This document shows, piece by piece, positions 1-7,853 of a DNA stretch of 52,628 nucleotides. This DNA comes from an uncultured Bacilli bacterium (GTDB lineage Bacteria > Bacillota_I > Bacilli_A > RF39 > UBA660): positions 1 to 52,628 of the forward strand of contig CANRAH010000011.1 of NCBI GenBank assembly GCA_947628565.1, read 5' to 3'. The position numbers were made by a program, and so were the translations under genes. Position 1 is the stretch's first letter. Each line of letters starts with the position of its first letter. The notes under the pieces were generated by a model. It saw only the letters and a program-made list of their open reading frames with translations, ran no database searches and was not told the DNA's origin.

Positions 1-75
1 GGCGGTTCCGACGAGATTCGGACTCGCGATCTTCTGCGTGACAGGCAGACGTGATAACCACTACACCACGGAACC
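1..75 (-). tRNA. tRNA-Asp(GTC), last base of CCA beyond the window edge
   Basis: The minus strand folds as a cloverleaf with acceptor GGTTCCG pairing CGGAACC. The anticodon loop CTGTCAC reads GTC. The encoded 3' end is visible as G-CC and its final A would lie just outside the window. It is the last gene of a nine-tRNA run. Confidence 0.93.
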
Positions 76-77
76 AT

Positions 78-154
78 TGGTTGCGGGAGCTGGATTTGAA
101 CCAACGACCTCTGGGTTATGAGCCCAACGAGCTACCAGACTGCTCTATCCCGCG
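78..154 (-). tRNA. initiator tRNA-fMet(CAT)
   Basis: The anticodon loop reads CAT. Initiator marks are present: the first base C is unpaired opposite A at the end of the acceptor, and three G:C pairs stack in the anticodon stem (GGGCTCATAACCC). CCA is encoded. Confidence 0.93.
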
Positions 155-168
155 ATATGAATAATTAA

Positions 169-259
169 TGGCGGAGAAAGAGGGATTCGAACCCCCGCGC
201 CGTCGCCGACCTCCCGGTTTTCAAGACCGGTCCCTTCAACCAGACTTGGGTATTTCTCC
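169..259 (-). tRNA. tRNA-Ser(TGA)
   Basis: Class II tRNA with a long variable arm. The anticodon loop CTTGAAA reads TGA, the acceptor GGAGAAA pairs TTTCTCC, and CCA is encoded. Confidence 0.93.
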
Positions 260-281
260 AAAAATATTTATAAAAATAAGA

Positions 282-370
282 TGGTGCCTGAGACCGGACT
301 TGAACCGGTATGGGATTTGACTCCCGCAGGATTTTAAGTCCTGTGCGTCTACCTATTTCGCCACTCAGGC
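282..370 (-). tRNA. tRNA-Leu(TAA)
   Basis: Class II tRNA with a long variable arm. The anticodon loop CTTAAAA reads TAA, the acceptor GCCTGAG pairs CTCAGGC, and CCA is encoded. Confidence 0.93.
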
Positions 371-378
371 AAATAAAA

Positions 379-454
379 TGGTGTCCCGCTGGAGATTCGA
401 ACTCCAGACCCTTTGATTAAAAGTCAAATGCTCTACCGACTGAGCTAGCGGAAC
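379..454 (-). tRNA. tRNA-Lys(TTT)
   Basis: Cloverleaf with the anticodon stem-loop TTGACTTTTAATCAA reading TTT. The acceptor GTTCCGC pairs GCGGGAC with one wobble, and CCA is encoded. Confidence 0.93.
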
Positions 455-463
455 AAATTTTAA

Positions 464-538
464 TGGTTGCCTCGGCTAGATTCGAACTAGCGCATGCCAC
501 AGTCAAAGTGTGGTGCCTTACCGCTTGGCTACGAGGCA
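464..538 (-). tRNA. tRNA-Gln(TTG)
   Basis: The anticodon loop CTTTGAC reads TTG between CCACA and TGTGG. The acceptor TGCCTCG pairs CGAGGCA, and CCA is encoded. Confidence 0.93.
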
Positions 539-581
539 ATTTACACAAAATTTGTAGCATACAACTTTTGTCTAAAATCAA

Positions 582-665
582 TGGTGGAAGGGGATGGAGT
601 CGAACCATCGAACCCGAAGGAACAGATTTACAGTCTGCCGCGTTTGGCCACTTCGCTACCCTTCC
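582..665 (-). tRNA. tRNA-Tyr(GTA)
   Basis: Class II tRNA with a variable arm. The anticodon loop CTGTAAA reads GTA, the acceptor GGAAGGG pairs CCCTTCC, and CCA is encoded. Confidence 0.93.
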
Positions 666-670
666 TTAAA

Positions 671-746
<76 letters not shown>

Positions 747-754
747 AAAAAAAA

Positions 755-831
755 TGGTGGGCGATATAGGACTCGAACCTATGACCCCTTGCTTGTAAGG
801 CAAGTGCTCTAACCAACTGAGCTAATCGCCC
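755..831 (-). tRNA. tRNA-Val(TAC)
   Basis: The anticodon loop CTTACAA reads TAC between TTGC and GCAA. The acceptor GGGCGAT pairs ATCGCCC, and CCA is encoded. It is the first gene after the promoter of the tRNA run. Confidence 0.93.
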
Positions 832-853
832 ATAAAAAACGTTGACGTAATTA

Positions 854-882
854 ACTATACCATGTACACTCAATTTTGTCAA
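854..882 (-). promoter_or_regulatory. Sigma-A-type promoter of the tRNA operon
   Basis: On the minus strand TTGACA (877-882) and TATAGT (854-859) are separated by 17 nt and lie about 25 bp before tRNA-Val. No other good promoter separates the nine tRNA genes, so they are probably cotranscribed. Confidence 0.8.
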
Positions 883-889
883 TAGAATT

Positions 890-1267
890 TCAATCGTTTT
901 TTGAATTTTTTAAGTATTCTTCTATCCAAATTGGCAATTTATATTCAAGGCTTCTAAAACCTAATGATGTTTCGTTAATCTTTTTCCTTTTTACAAACTT
1001 TTTCTTATAATCAATATTTTTGATACTCAACTTCAAATGGCCTAGTTCCTCATCAACATCTAAAACTTCTACTGATATTATATCACCTATTTTAACAAAA
1101 TCGTTAATATTTTTTACATATCCATGTGAAATTTCCGAAATGTGTATTAAACCAGTATAATAATCATCGCAAGAAACAAATACTCCGTATGGTTCTATAC
1201 CAGTTACTGTTCCAGTTATAATTTTACCTTTCATTATTTTTGTCATAAAAGTTGGAAAAACCAACAT
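890..1267 (-). CDS. S1-domain RNA-binding protein (YugI/GSP13-like)
   Basis: A small protein that is essentially one S1 (OB-fold) domain, spanning about residues 12-88 (GKIITGTVTGIEPYGVFV through LGHLKLSIKNI), with a basic C-terminal tail. Family members of this size (B. subtilis YugI, general stress protein 13) bind RNA or ribosomes; the exact target is not readable here. The start is uncertain. The ATG used has GAGGTGA almost touching it, and TTG at codon 2 or ATG at codons 8 and 12 are alternatives, the last matching the usual family N-terminus. It sits alone between the tRNA promoter and the divergent nfu gene. Confidence 0.8.
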   Translation of the reverse strand: MLVFPTFMTKIMKGKIITGTVTGIEPYGVFVSCDDYYTGLIHISEISHGYVKNINDFVKIGDIISVEVLDVDEELGHLKLSIKNIDYKKKFVKRKKINETSLGFRSLEYKLPIWIEEYLKNSKND

Positions 1268-1461
1268 TCACCTCTTCTTCCTATGAATTCGGTGAAAAAT
1301 TAATTATTTTAATACTAATACCTATTACTTTATTATATGCGTTATTTAAAAATTAAAACATAATAAGCACAATCACCACTTAAATTATAACATATTTAAT
1401 GAATAATGAAAAGACTTTACAAATAATAAATTGTACTATATAATACACTATGGTGATTTGA

Positions 1462-1713
1462 ATGAAGAAAAAAAGCAGTACAACTGAAGAACAAGAAGTC
1501 AAAATAAAAGAAATAATAGAAAAATTAAGGCCATTTCTAATAAGTGATGGTGGAAATATTGAGTTTATCAAGTACGAAGATAATATTGTTTACATAAAAA
1601 TGATAGGAGCATGCGCTAATTGTCAAATGTTGGATTTTACATTAAAAGATGGTATTGAATCGGCTATAATGAGCGAAGTTCCTGAGGTTAAAGAAGTTAT
1701 AAATGTATTTTAA
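1462..1713 (+). CDS. NifU C-terminal-domain Fe-S scaffold protein (Nfu/YutI type)
   Basis: An 83-residue single-domain Nfu protein that assembles or carries Fe-S clusters for delivery to apoproteins. The diagnostic CxxC is at Cys51 and Cys54 in GACANCQMLDFTL, following the usual LISDGGNIE segment, so both cluster ligands are present. The start follows GGTGATTTGA. It is convergent with, and overlaps by four bases, the gene for a YutH-like spore coat protein; in B. subtilis yutI and yutH are also close neighbours, which supports both calls. Confidence 0.9.
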   Translation: MKKKSSTTEEQEVKIKEIIEKLRPFLISDGGNIEFIKYEDNIVYIKMIGACANCQMLDFTLKDGIESAIMSEVPEVKEVINVF

Positions 1714-2591
1714 ACTTCTAGCCACTCAATTTCAATAATATTATATTTAAATTTTAAATATTTATAAATCTTTTTCAAGAATATTTCATATGAAATATTC
1801 TTTTTTATATAAAATAATATTTTATCTTCACTAATTTTTTCTTGAACAATATCATCATAAGTATCAAAATAATACGATGGATATAACAATCTAGATAAAA
1901 ACAATAAAGCTTCATCATAATTTAAATTTGCTTTATCTATAATATTAGTTGCATCATCAAAACATAATTTTTCATTTATAAAATTAGTTTTTATATATGC
2001 ACCAACATCTCTTGATTTATTATCAATTATAATATTAAGTGGATTCAAAAATTCGTTTAATGTATCATTATAATTTATTCTTCTATGGCATATATTAAAT
2101 TTAATATTGCTTTCATTAACGTAATTTAAAATACTAATTGCAGTTTCACATAAACCTAAATAATAACTAAAACTGTCCCTTAACAATTTATATTTAAATC
2201 CAAACTGATTTATTTGATATTCATAATAATCTATTTTATCCTGCCATAAGTTTTTCCAATTAAGTTTGATATTTTTTTCATATACTTGAACATCATAATA
2301 TAAAATATCTGTAATATCAATTTTTGATTCACTCAAATAATTTATCTTAATTAAAATATAAGCTTTATTCTGGTAAAATGTCATTACACTATTTTGATTA
2401 TTCATTATAATTTCATGACAGTATCGATTACTTGCTTTTAATATATAATAAATCTTAAGTATTTCTTCAATGTTACTATTTAATGGTTCAAATAAATATT
2501 GATGGTCATTTATAATAAATATATATTTATCATCAATTTTTCTAAATTTATTTATTATTAAACCATAATAATAATTAATTAAATTTTTCAT
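1710..2591 (-). CDS. YutH-like spore coat-associated protein (kinase fold)
   Basis: A 293-residue protein resembling the YutH branch of the CotS/aminoglycoside-phosphotransferase-fold spore coat proteins. In the second half CHRRINYND (residues about 165-173) sits where kinases carry the catalytic HxD loop, and NIIIDNKSRDVGAYIKT (about 186-202) resembles the metal-binding segment. The canonical catalytic aspartate of the first motif is absent, so it may be a non-catalytic family member. It is rich in Tyr, Asn and Ile, consistent with the base composition. The call rests on these motifs plus the neighbouring yutI-like gene; overall similarity was not computed. Confidence 0.6.
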   Translation of the reverse strand: MKNLINYYYGLIINKFRKIDDKYIFIINDHQYLFEPLNSNIEEILKIYYILKASNRYCHEIIMNNQNSVMTFYQNKAYILIKINYLSESKIDITDILYYDVQVYEKNIKLNWKNLWQDKIDYYEYQINQFGFKYKLLRDSFSYYLGLCETAISILNYVNESNIKFNICHRRINYNDTLNEFLNPLNIIIDNKSRDVGAYIKTNFINEKLCFDDATNIIDKANLNYDEALLFLSRLLYPSYYFDTYDDIVQEKISEDKILFYIKKNISYEIFLKKIYKYLKFKYNIIEIEWLEV

Positions 2592-2638
2592 AATATTTCC
2601 TCTATAAAATTTTATGAAACAAAAAAGAAATAATTAAC

Positions 2639-3520
2639 TTATTTCTCTATAACAGATTTTATTTCTGCAATTTTGTTATTTAACTCAGTAATTTTTTGTT
2701 CTAATTCTTTATTTTTATTATACTCTTCAAAAAATTTAGCTTTGTAATCTATGATAACATTATTTTCAACAGCGTCCTGATCACTTATTAAACTTGGTTG
2801 TGGTTCTACTGGCTCTGTTGGTATAGTTACTTCTGCAACCGGTGCTACTGGTTCTGTTGGTACTGTTACTTCTGCAACTGGTTCTACTGGCTCTGTTGGT
2901 ATAGTTACTTCTGCAACTGGTGCTACTGGTTCTGTTGGAACCGTTACTTCTGTAACTGGTGCTACTGGTTCTGTTGGTACTGTCACTTCTGCAACCGGTG
3001 TCACTGGTTCTATAGGTGTTGGTTGTACAATTTGATTTTCGGACATATTTTCATTTTGTGTAGAAACAACAGTAGTTTGTGCAATATTATTTAATCCATT
3101 TTCATTTGAATTATTTGGTAATGTCAAATTAAAATCTTCTTCTAGAATACTTTTCATAAGTTTAAATTGCCTCTTGCTAGCAATTTTTAATAAATTCAAC
3201 ATATTCATATCTAAATATTGTATTTCATTACTTGTAGTTTTATTCTTCTTATCTTCTACAATTGTTGTTATAGATTTTTGAACATTAGCCCATTCATTTG
3301 CATCACTAATTTCAACACCAACCATATAACCTGTATACACTTGACCTGATGGAGTATTTTTCACTTCTTTTCCAACTTGAACTACATATAGAATAATGTA
3401 ACCATTTTCGTCTACTTCACCTTCTGTATATATAAAATAATATTTAGAGTTATATAAATAAAAAATGCAACTTACTTCTTTTTCTAAACCATTTTCAAGT
3501 ATTATTTTTTTCTTATCCAT
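2639..3520 (-). CDS. DUF1292-like protein with proline-rich tandem repeats and C-terminal coiled coil
   Basis: Three parts are visible. Residues 1 to about 85 resemble the DUF1292/YrzB fold (YYFIYTEGEVDENGYIILYV), of unknown function. Residues 171-240 are 5.4 copies of a 13-residue unit, EPVAPVAEVTVPT, predicted to be an extended linker. The last 45 residues are charged and heptad-like (coiled coil). No signal peptide or membrane segment is seen, so it is probably cytoplasmic. The N-terminal part resembles the 80-residue protein carried on the cwlD element (22493-22735). Start ATG follows AAAAGGGTGATGAT. Function is unknown. Confidence 0.6.
   Translation of the reverse strand: MDKKKIILENGLEKEVSCIFYLYNSKYYFIYTEGEVDENGYIILYVVQVGKEVKNTPSGQVYTGYMVGVEISDANEWANVQKSITTIVEDKKNKTTSNEIQYLDMNMLNLLKIASKRQFKLMKSILEEDFNLTLPNNSNENGLNNIAQTTVVSTQNENMSENQIVQPTPIEPVTPVAEVTVPTEPVAPVTEVTVPTEPVAPVAEVTIPTEPVEPVAEVTVPTEPVAPVAEVTIPTEPVEPQPSLISDQDAVENNVIIDYKAKFFEEYNKNKELEQKITELNNKIAEIKSVIEK
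2801..3010 (-). repeat. 39-bp in-frame tandem repeat, 5.4 units
   Basis: Each unit encodes EPV(A/E/T)PV(A/T)EVT(V/I)PT. The units are nearly identical at the DNA level and alternate between two variants (VPTEPVAP and IPTEPVEP), which suggests that a two-unit block was duplicated. Copy number is likely variable. Confidence 0.9.
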
Positions 3521-3578
3521 ATCATCACCCTTTTATTCTAAAATAATTATAATCTAATACTTAAAAAAAATCAATACA

Positions 3579-3603
3579 AAAGATGTTAATAATAAACATC
3601 TTT
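3579..3603 (-). terminator. Rho-independent terminator after truA
   Basis: The minus-strand RNA folds AAAGAUGUU-(7 nt)-AACAUCUUU, followed by a U-rich tract. The truA stop codon lies in the stem-loop. Confidence 0.7.
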
Positions 3604-4326
3604 TAAATAAAGTCCACAAGCAGGTACACAAATTCCAGCACATTTTCTATCATGTGAATCTAAAATTTTAATTATATCCTCACTTTTATATTTTCCTTCA
3701 CCTATTTCGATAAGCATACCTATTATATTTCTTACCATATATCTCATAAATCCAGTTCCAAGTATAGATATTACTATTTGATTTACACTTTTAATATCTC
3801 GCATCAAATTAGTTTGAATTATAGTTCTTTCATAGTCATCTTTTTCTTCATCTGCTTTTACAAAAGATTTAAAATTATGTGTTCCTTCTAAATATTTTAA
3901 GGCTCTTTCCATTTCAGGTATATCTAATCTTTTATTATATTGAAATACATAATCCTTTTCTATTGGATTATAATCTCCCATATTTATTTTATATATATAT
4001 TCTTTTGCCTTAACATTAAACCTAGCATGAAATTTTTCATTAACCTCGCTTACATTTTTAACATATATGTCATCAGGTATTAAACTATTTAAAGCCGCCT
4101 TTAATTTTGTAGGAGTTATAGATGTATCAAGATCAAAATGGGCTTTTTGATTGTAGGCATGAACTCCTGCATCTGTTCTTCCAGATGCACTAATGCTTAC
4201 ATTTTTTCCACCGTTTATTTGCTTTAATGCTTTTTCCATTTCTCCTTGAATAGTTTTCATTTTAGGCTGCTTTTGATATCCTGAATATTTTGATCCATCA
4301 TATGAAAATGTTATAAAATATCTCAC
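3586..4326 (-). CDS. truA: tRNA pseudouridine(38-40) synthase TruA
   Basis: A full-length 246-residue TruA, which isomerises uridines 38-40 in the anticodon arm of tRNAs. The catalytic aspartate is in SASGRTDAGVHAYNQKAHF (about residues 46-64). The C-terminal half keeps the family's FMRYMVRNIIG segment. Translation starts at GTG, overlapping the ecfT stop as GTGA, with GGAAGTGA upstream, so it is translationally coupled as the last gene of the ecf operon. The order ecfA-ecfA-ecfT-truA is the standard Bacillota arrangement, but rplM-rpsI, which usually follow, lie 28 kb away. Confidence 0.95.
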   Translation of the reverse strand: MRYFITFSYDGSKYSGYQKQPKMKTIQGEMEKALKQINGGKNVSISASGRTDAGVHAYNQKAHFDLDTSITPTKLKAALNSLIPDDIYVKNVSEVNEKFHARFNVKAKEYIYKINMGDYNPIEKDYVFQYNKRLDIPEMERALKYLEGTHNFKSFVKADEEKDDYERTIIQTNLMRDIKSVNQIVISILGTGFMRYMVRNIIGMLIEIGEGKYKSEDIIKILDSHDRKCAGICVPACGLYLKDVYY

Positions 4327-4997
4327 AAAATCACTTCCTTATATATAGTCATAATAAATATAGCAATAAATATTAAAAGTAATAGTAAAGATTTAATATT
4401 TAGATTTTCTTTTTTTACACTATAAAATTTTAAATTTAAATTGATTTTTTTATTATCAACATTATCTTGCGCAAATAAAATTCTTGAAATTAACGAATAT
4501 TTTATAAAAGACTTGTTCTTATTACTAATTCTTTTTATTTTAGCAATATAATCACTAGACTGATAAAAACAAATTATAAAATAAATACTTAAAGATATAT
4601 TTAATGAACAATCCTCTACATCAATTTTAAATAATTTTAATGGTGTAATAAAAGTATATATTGCGCTATTCAAAGACTCAAAACTTATCATGTTAATAAA
4701 TAATTTAACTAAAATTATTATTAATATCATTTTGTATGTTAAAGTAATTAAACCTAATATATCTCTAAAGAAAAGTATATATGTAACTAAAAAAATAAGC
4801 AACAAAAATATATTTTTTTTAATAAAAAGTATATATTCTTTTACACTTTTTGATAAAATAAGCATTATTATTATTTCAAGCACGATTACTGATAATATTA
4901 AATATATTGATTTTGCTACGCAAATGGTAACAATTAGCAAAAATAATACAATTATTTTTACAGATGTCAATACATTATCAAGAAATTTATTTCGCAT
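4323..4997 (-). CDS. ecfT: ECF transporter transmembrane component EcfT (short, divergent)
   Basis: A 224-residue hydrophobic protein in the position of EcfT, the scaffold that links the EcfA ATPases to exchangeable vitamin-binding S components. About five membrane segments are visible (roughly 8-50, 57-75, 79-100, 125-150 and 203-220). The cytoplasmic coupling region (about 148-190) is present, but the family's two Ala-Arg-Gly coupling motifs are not recognisable. It is shorter than the usual 260-270 residues. The start overlaps the end of ecfA2 by 11 bases. The call depends mainly on gene order; divergence matches that of the two ATPases. Confidence 0.7.
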   Translation of the reverse strand: MRNKFLDNVLTSVKIIVLFLLIVTICVAKSIYLILSVIVLEIIIMLILSKSVKEYILFIKKNIFLLLIFLVTYILFFRDILGLITLTYKMILIIILVKLFINMISFESLNSAIYTFITPLKLFKIDVEDCSLNISLSIYFIICFYQSSDYIAKIKRISNKNKSFIKYSLISRILFAQDNVDNKKINLNLKFYSVKKENLNIKSLLLLLIFIAIFIMTIYKEVIL

Positions 4998-5775
4998 TTC
5001 TATAAATGTCCTTTATTAAATCATTAATATTATCTGTACGCGCCAATTTAACATTTTTAAGTTTAAGTGCTTCTTTTTTAAATTTTAATATATTAGGAAC
5101 TTCTAGTTTTAAACTGTTAATTAATTTTTCATCTTCAAAAGCATCATACTTATTATCAAAAGCCTTTATTTTATTATTTGATACAGCAATTATTTTATCT
5201 GAAATACTAAACATAAAATTTGAATCCATAGAGGATATTAAAATTATTTTATCCTTCTTTTTCCTTTTCAAAATTTTAATTAAACTTTCTATACTTTTTT
5301 TATCTAAAGATCTAGTAGGATTATTTAAAATAATTATCTTAGAATCTTTTAAAATTAACGAAATAAGGGATATTTTCATTTTTTCACTACTAGAAAGTTC
5401 TAAATGATTCTTTTTTAGTATATTAGAATTAAGTTTAAATAATTCTAATAATTCATTTAAATATTCTAAATCAACCTTAGAATTTGCAAATTTTATATCT
5501 TCTAAAATATTTATATTAAATAAATTAAAATCATTTCCTAAATATGCTATATCATTTCTTATCTTACTTTTCTTTTTATTATCTAATTTAGAGTCTATAT
5601 TATAATTAAGGATTTTTATATTTCCACCTTTAATATTATCCATAAAATAAATCAATTCTAATATATTATTTTTACTAATATCTTCACTAATTAAGGATGT
5701 TATTTCATTATTTTTAAAAGAAATTGTGATATTATTCAACTGTTTATAACTGACATTCTCAAATTTTATTTCCAT
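4987..5775 (-). CDS. ecfA2: EcfA2-position ABC protein lacking catalytic residues (pseudo-ATPase)
   Basis: This gene has the size (262 residues), fold pattern and position of the second ECF ATPase, but the nucleotide-handling motifs are gone. Walker A (GxxGxGKS/T) is replaced by SEDISKNN (30-37), LSGGQ by LSSSE (127-131), Walker B LDEP by LNNP (149-153, both acidic residues now Asn), and the switch histidine by serine (181-182). The reading frame is intact and uses ordinary codons for this genome. Known ECF modules need ATP hydrolysis by an EcfA heterodimer; here this half-site cannot act. It may serve as a structural partner of EcfA1. Start ATG follows GGTGAATGAAAT. Confidence 0.75.
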   Translation of the reverse strand: MEIKFENVSYKQLNNITISFKNNEITSLISEDISKNNILELIYFMDNIKGGNIKILNYNIDSKLDNKKKSKIRNDIAYLGNDFNLFNINILEDIKFANSKVDLEYLNELLELFKLNSNILKKNHLELSSSEKMKISLISLILKDSKIIILNNPTRSLDKKSIESLIKILKRKKKDKIILISSMDSNFMFSISDKIIAVSNNKIKAFDNKYDAFEDEKLINSLKLEVPNILKFKKEALKLKNVKLARTDNINDLIKDIYRNAK

Positions 5776-6548
5776 ATTTCATTCACCATTTCTTTACTGT
5801 CTAATATAAGTCTATCTATTAATTCATATGATTTTAATTTATGAGACAAACTCGAAATAAAAGGTAAACTGACATTATTTTTTAAAAATAAATTTTCATC
5901 ATCTAAAAGCTCGCTTGTCTTCTTATTAGAAATTATTTTTCCATCGTTTAATATTAAAGCAAAATCTGAAAATAAAAGATCTTCTTCATTATTTGTTATA
6001 AACAGTATTGTCGTATTTTTTAACTTTTTTAAATAATCGATAACAAGCTTTTTATAATATTTATTAAGCCATTCAAATGAATCATCTATTATTATAAATT
6101 TAGGTTTATGTATTATGCAAGATAAAAATAAAATAAGTCTTTTTTCCATAAGCGATAAATCATTTATATTATTAAACAAAAGATTACTTATATTAAATTT
6201 ATCACAAATATCATATACAATTTTTTTAGCTTCCTTATTACTATATTTTAAATTTAATAATGGGTATATAAGGTTATATAAAACTGTATTATCCTGCAAA
6301 TCACAGAATGGCGCAAATACTCCTATTTTTTTAATAATAAATTTTATATTATCTTTAGACACTATTTCATTATCAAATATTATCTGTCCATTATAATCAA
6401 TTAATCCTAAAATACATTTAACAAGAGTCGTTTTACCAGAAGAATTAGGCCCAATTAAAACATTAAAAGTATTTTCTTCAAGATCAAATGACACATCATT
6501 TAAAATATCTTTATAATATAAATTTTGTATTTTTATTATACTGGACAT
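5766..6548 (-). CDS. ecfA1: EcfA1-position ABC ATPase, partly degenerate
   Basis: First gene of the operon, 260 residues. Walker A is intact (GPNSSGKT, 33-40). Downstream motifs have drifted: LSGGQ is LSLME (131-135), Walker B is IIIDD (152-156, catalytic Glu to Asp) and the switch histidine is Asn (186). It probably binds ATP, but hydrolysis would have to rely on a composite site completed by the partner's LSSSE sequence. It overlaps ecfA2 by 10 bases. Known role of the family: energising vitamin uptake with EcfT and S components. No S component is encoded in the window. Confidence 0.8.
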   Translation of the reverse strand: MSSIIKIQNLYYKDILNDVSFDLEENTFNVLIGPNSSGKTTLVKCILGLIDYNGQIIFDNEIVSKDNIKFIIKKIGVFAPFCDLQDNTVLYNLIYPLLNLKYSNKEAKKIVYDICDKFNISNLLFNNINDLSLMEKRLILFLSCIIHKPKFIIIDDSFEWLNKYYKKLVIDYLKKLKNTTILFITNNEEDLLFSDFALILNDGKIISNKKTSELLDDENLFLKNNVSLPFISSLSHKLKSYELIDRLILDSKEMVNEIWK

Positions 6549-6567
6549 AACATCACCTTGAGTTTAT

Positions 6568-6596
6568 ATTATAGTATAGTTTTTATTTAAAGTAAA
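6568..6596 (-). promoter_or_regulatory. Promoter of the ecfA1-ecfA2-ecfT-truA operon
   Basis: On the minus strand TTTACT (6591-6596) and TATAAT (6568-6573) are separated by 17 nt, upstream of the ecfA1 ribosome-binding site AAGGTGATG. Part of this segment is duplicated at 7795-7840 together with the WG-repeat gene terminator. Confidence 0.6.
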
Positions 6597-6604
6597 GTTA
6601 AATA

Positions 6605-6635
6605 TCAAAAAAGCATAAAGATTTACTTTATACTT
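6605..6635 (-). terminator. Terminator of the first WG-repeat gene
   Basis: The minus-strand RNA folds AAGUAUAAAG-(5 nt)-CUUUAUGCUU with one wobble, then UUUU. The stem begins at the stop codon. A near-identical copy follows the paralogous gene. Confidence 0.7.
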
Positions 6636-7684
6636 CATATTTTCTTTTGATATGGACTTAATTCTTCATATACTGTACTTTTTAAATTATTTAAATTATT
6701 TTTTATTTCTTCAATTATTTCTATTTTTTTATGAATTAATTCTTCTTTACTATTTGCTCTAAGTTTTATAATTTTATCACCTATGTTTAATTTTGATGTA
6801 TAAATGGTAAAGTCAAGTTTTACATTGCCATCTTTATCTATAAACTTACATAAACCTTTTACATCTTCTATTAAAGATAAACCTTCGTGAAAACCACCAG
6901 CAAATTTATATTTACAAGGGATTATTTCTTCCCCTTCTTTATCTATACAACCATATAGCTTTTGGCCATTTCGAACTATTGCCAAACCTTCAGAAAAATT
7001 TTCAACATATTCATACTTAAAAGGGATTATTTCTTTTCCTTCTTTATTTATGTATCCATATAGTCCTTGATCATTTTCAACTAATGCTAAACCTTCAGAA
7101 AAGCTCCTAGCAAATTTATATTTACAAGGAATTATTTCTTTACCTTCTTTATTTATATATCCATATAAACCTTGTTCATCTTGAACTACCGCTAAGCCTT
7201 CGGAAAAATCTTCAGCATATTTATATTTACAAGGAATTATTTCTTTACCTCCCTTATTTATATATCCATATAAGTATTGATCATTTTGAATTCTTGCTAA
7301 ACCTTCGTGAAAGTCTCTTACAAATTCATACTTGCAAGGAATTATTTTCTTTCCATCTTTATTTATATAACCATATGGCCCTTGATCATTTTCAACTATT
7401 GCCAAGCCTTCTGAAAAATTTCCAGCCCCAATATATTTACAAGGGATTATTTTCTTTCCATCTTCATTTATATAGCCATATAAGCCTTGATTATTTTGAA
7501 CTACTGCCAAGCCTTCATGGAAACTTCCAGCATATTTATACTTACAAGGTATTATTTCTTTTCCATCTTTATTTATATAGCCATATAGTCCTTGTTTATT
7601 TTCTACTAACGCTAAACCTTCATGAAAATCACTTATATATGCATATTTACTTTCAACACAATCTTCAAATTTTAAAAATGACAT
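6635..7684 (-). CDS. WG-repeat protein, copy 1
   Basis: A 349-residue protein made of eight 35-residue WG (KWG-type) repeats with consensus FxEGLAxVxNxQGLYGYI followed by NKxGKEIIPCKY, then a charged coiled-coil-like C-terminus (about 295-349). WG repeats are structural and thought to mediate binding; no enzymatic motif or signal peptide is seen. The start is set at ATG 7684 because GGAGG lies six bases upstream and the paralog begins at the same point (KFEDCVESKY). It is a tandem paralog of 7841-8998, each copy having its own promoter and terminator. Confidence 0.85.
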   Translation of the reverse strand: MSFLKFEDCVESKYAYISDFHEGLALVENKQGLYGYINKDGKEIIPCKYKYAGSFHEGLAVVQNNQGLYGYINEDGKKIIPCKYIGAGNFSEGLAIVENDQGPYGYINKDGKKIIPCKYEFVRDFHEGLARIQNDQYLYGYINKGGKEIIPCKYKYAEDFSEGLAVVQDEQGLYGYINKEGKEIIPCKYKFARSFSEGLALVENDQGLYGYINKEGKEIIPFKYEYVENFSEGLAIVRNGQKLYGCIDKEGEEIIPCKYKFAGGFHEGLSLIEDVKGLCKFIDKDGNVKLDFTIYTSKLNIGDKIIKLRANSKEELIHKKIEIIEEIKNNLNNLKSTVYEELSPYQKKI

Positions 7685-7715
7685 ACAAAACCTCCAAATC
7701 AATATATTCACATCT

Positions 7716-7745
7716 ATTATATAATAATTAGTAAAATTTCGTCAA
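7716..7745 (-). promoter_or_regulatory. Promoter of WG-repeat gene copy 1
   Basis: TTGACG (7740-7745) and TATAAT (7716-7721) with an 18-nt spacer on the minus strand. Nearly the same promoter precedes copy 2. Confidence 0.75.
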
Positions 7746-7821
7746 TAGTACCAAGAATAAAATAGTTGCTAAAATTAAAAAGATATTTGTAGTATAGTTT
7801 TATTCTAAAGTAAAGTTAAAT

Positions 7822-7853
7822 ATCAAAAAAGCATAAAGTTTTACTTTATACTT
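7822..7853 (-). terminator. Terminator of the second WG-repeat gene
   Basis: The same hairpin as at 6605-6635 (AAGUAUAAAG with CUUUAUGCUU, then U tract). Here the reading frame runs into the stem and stops at TAA in the loop. Confidence 0.7.

Noticed and set aside
2801-3010. CRISPR-like regular repeats
   Set aside because: The units are contiguous, in frame within a protein and without unique spacers. No CRISPR array was found anywhere in the window.
2798-3094. 98-codon plus-strand frame rich in Trp, Cys and Phe
   Set aside because: It is the antisense reading of the 39-bp proline repeat and has no independent coding sign.
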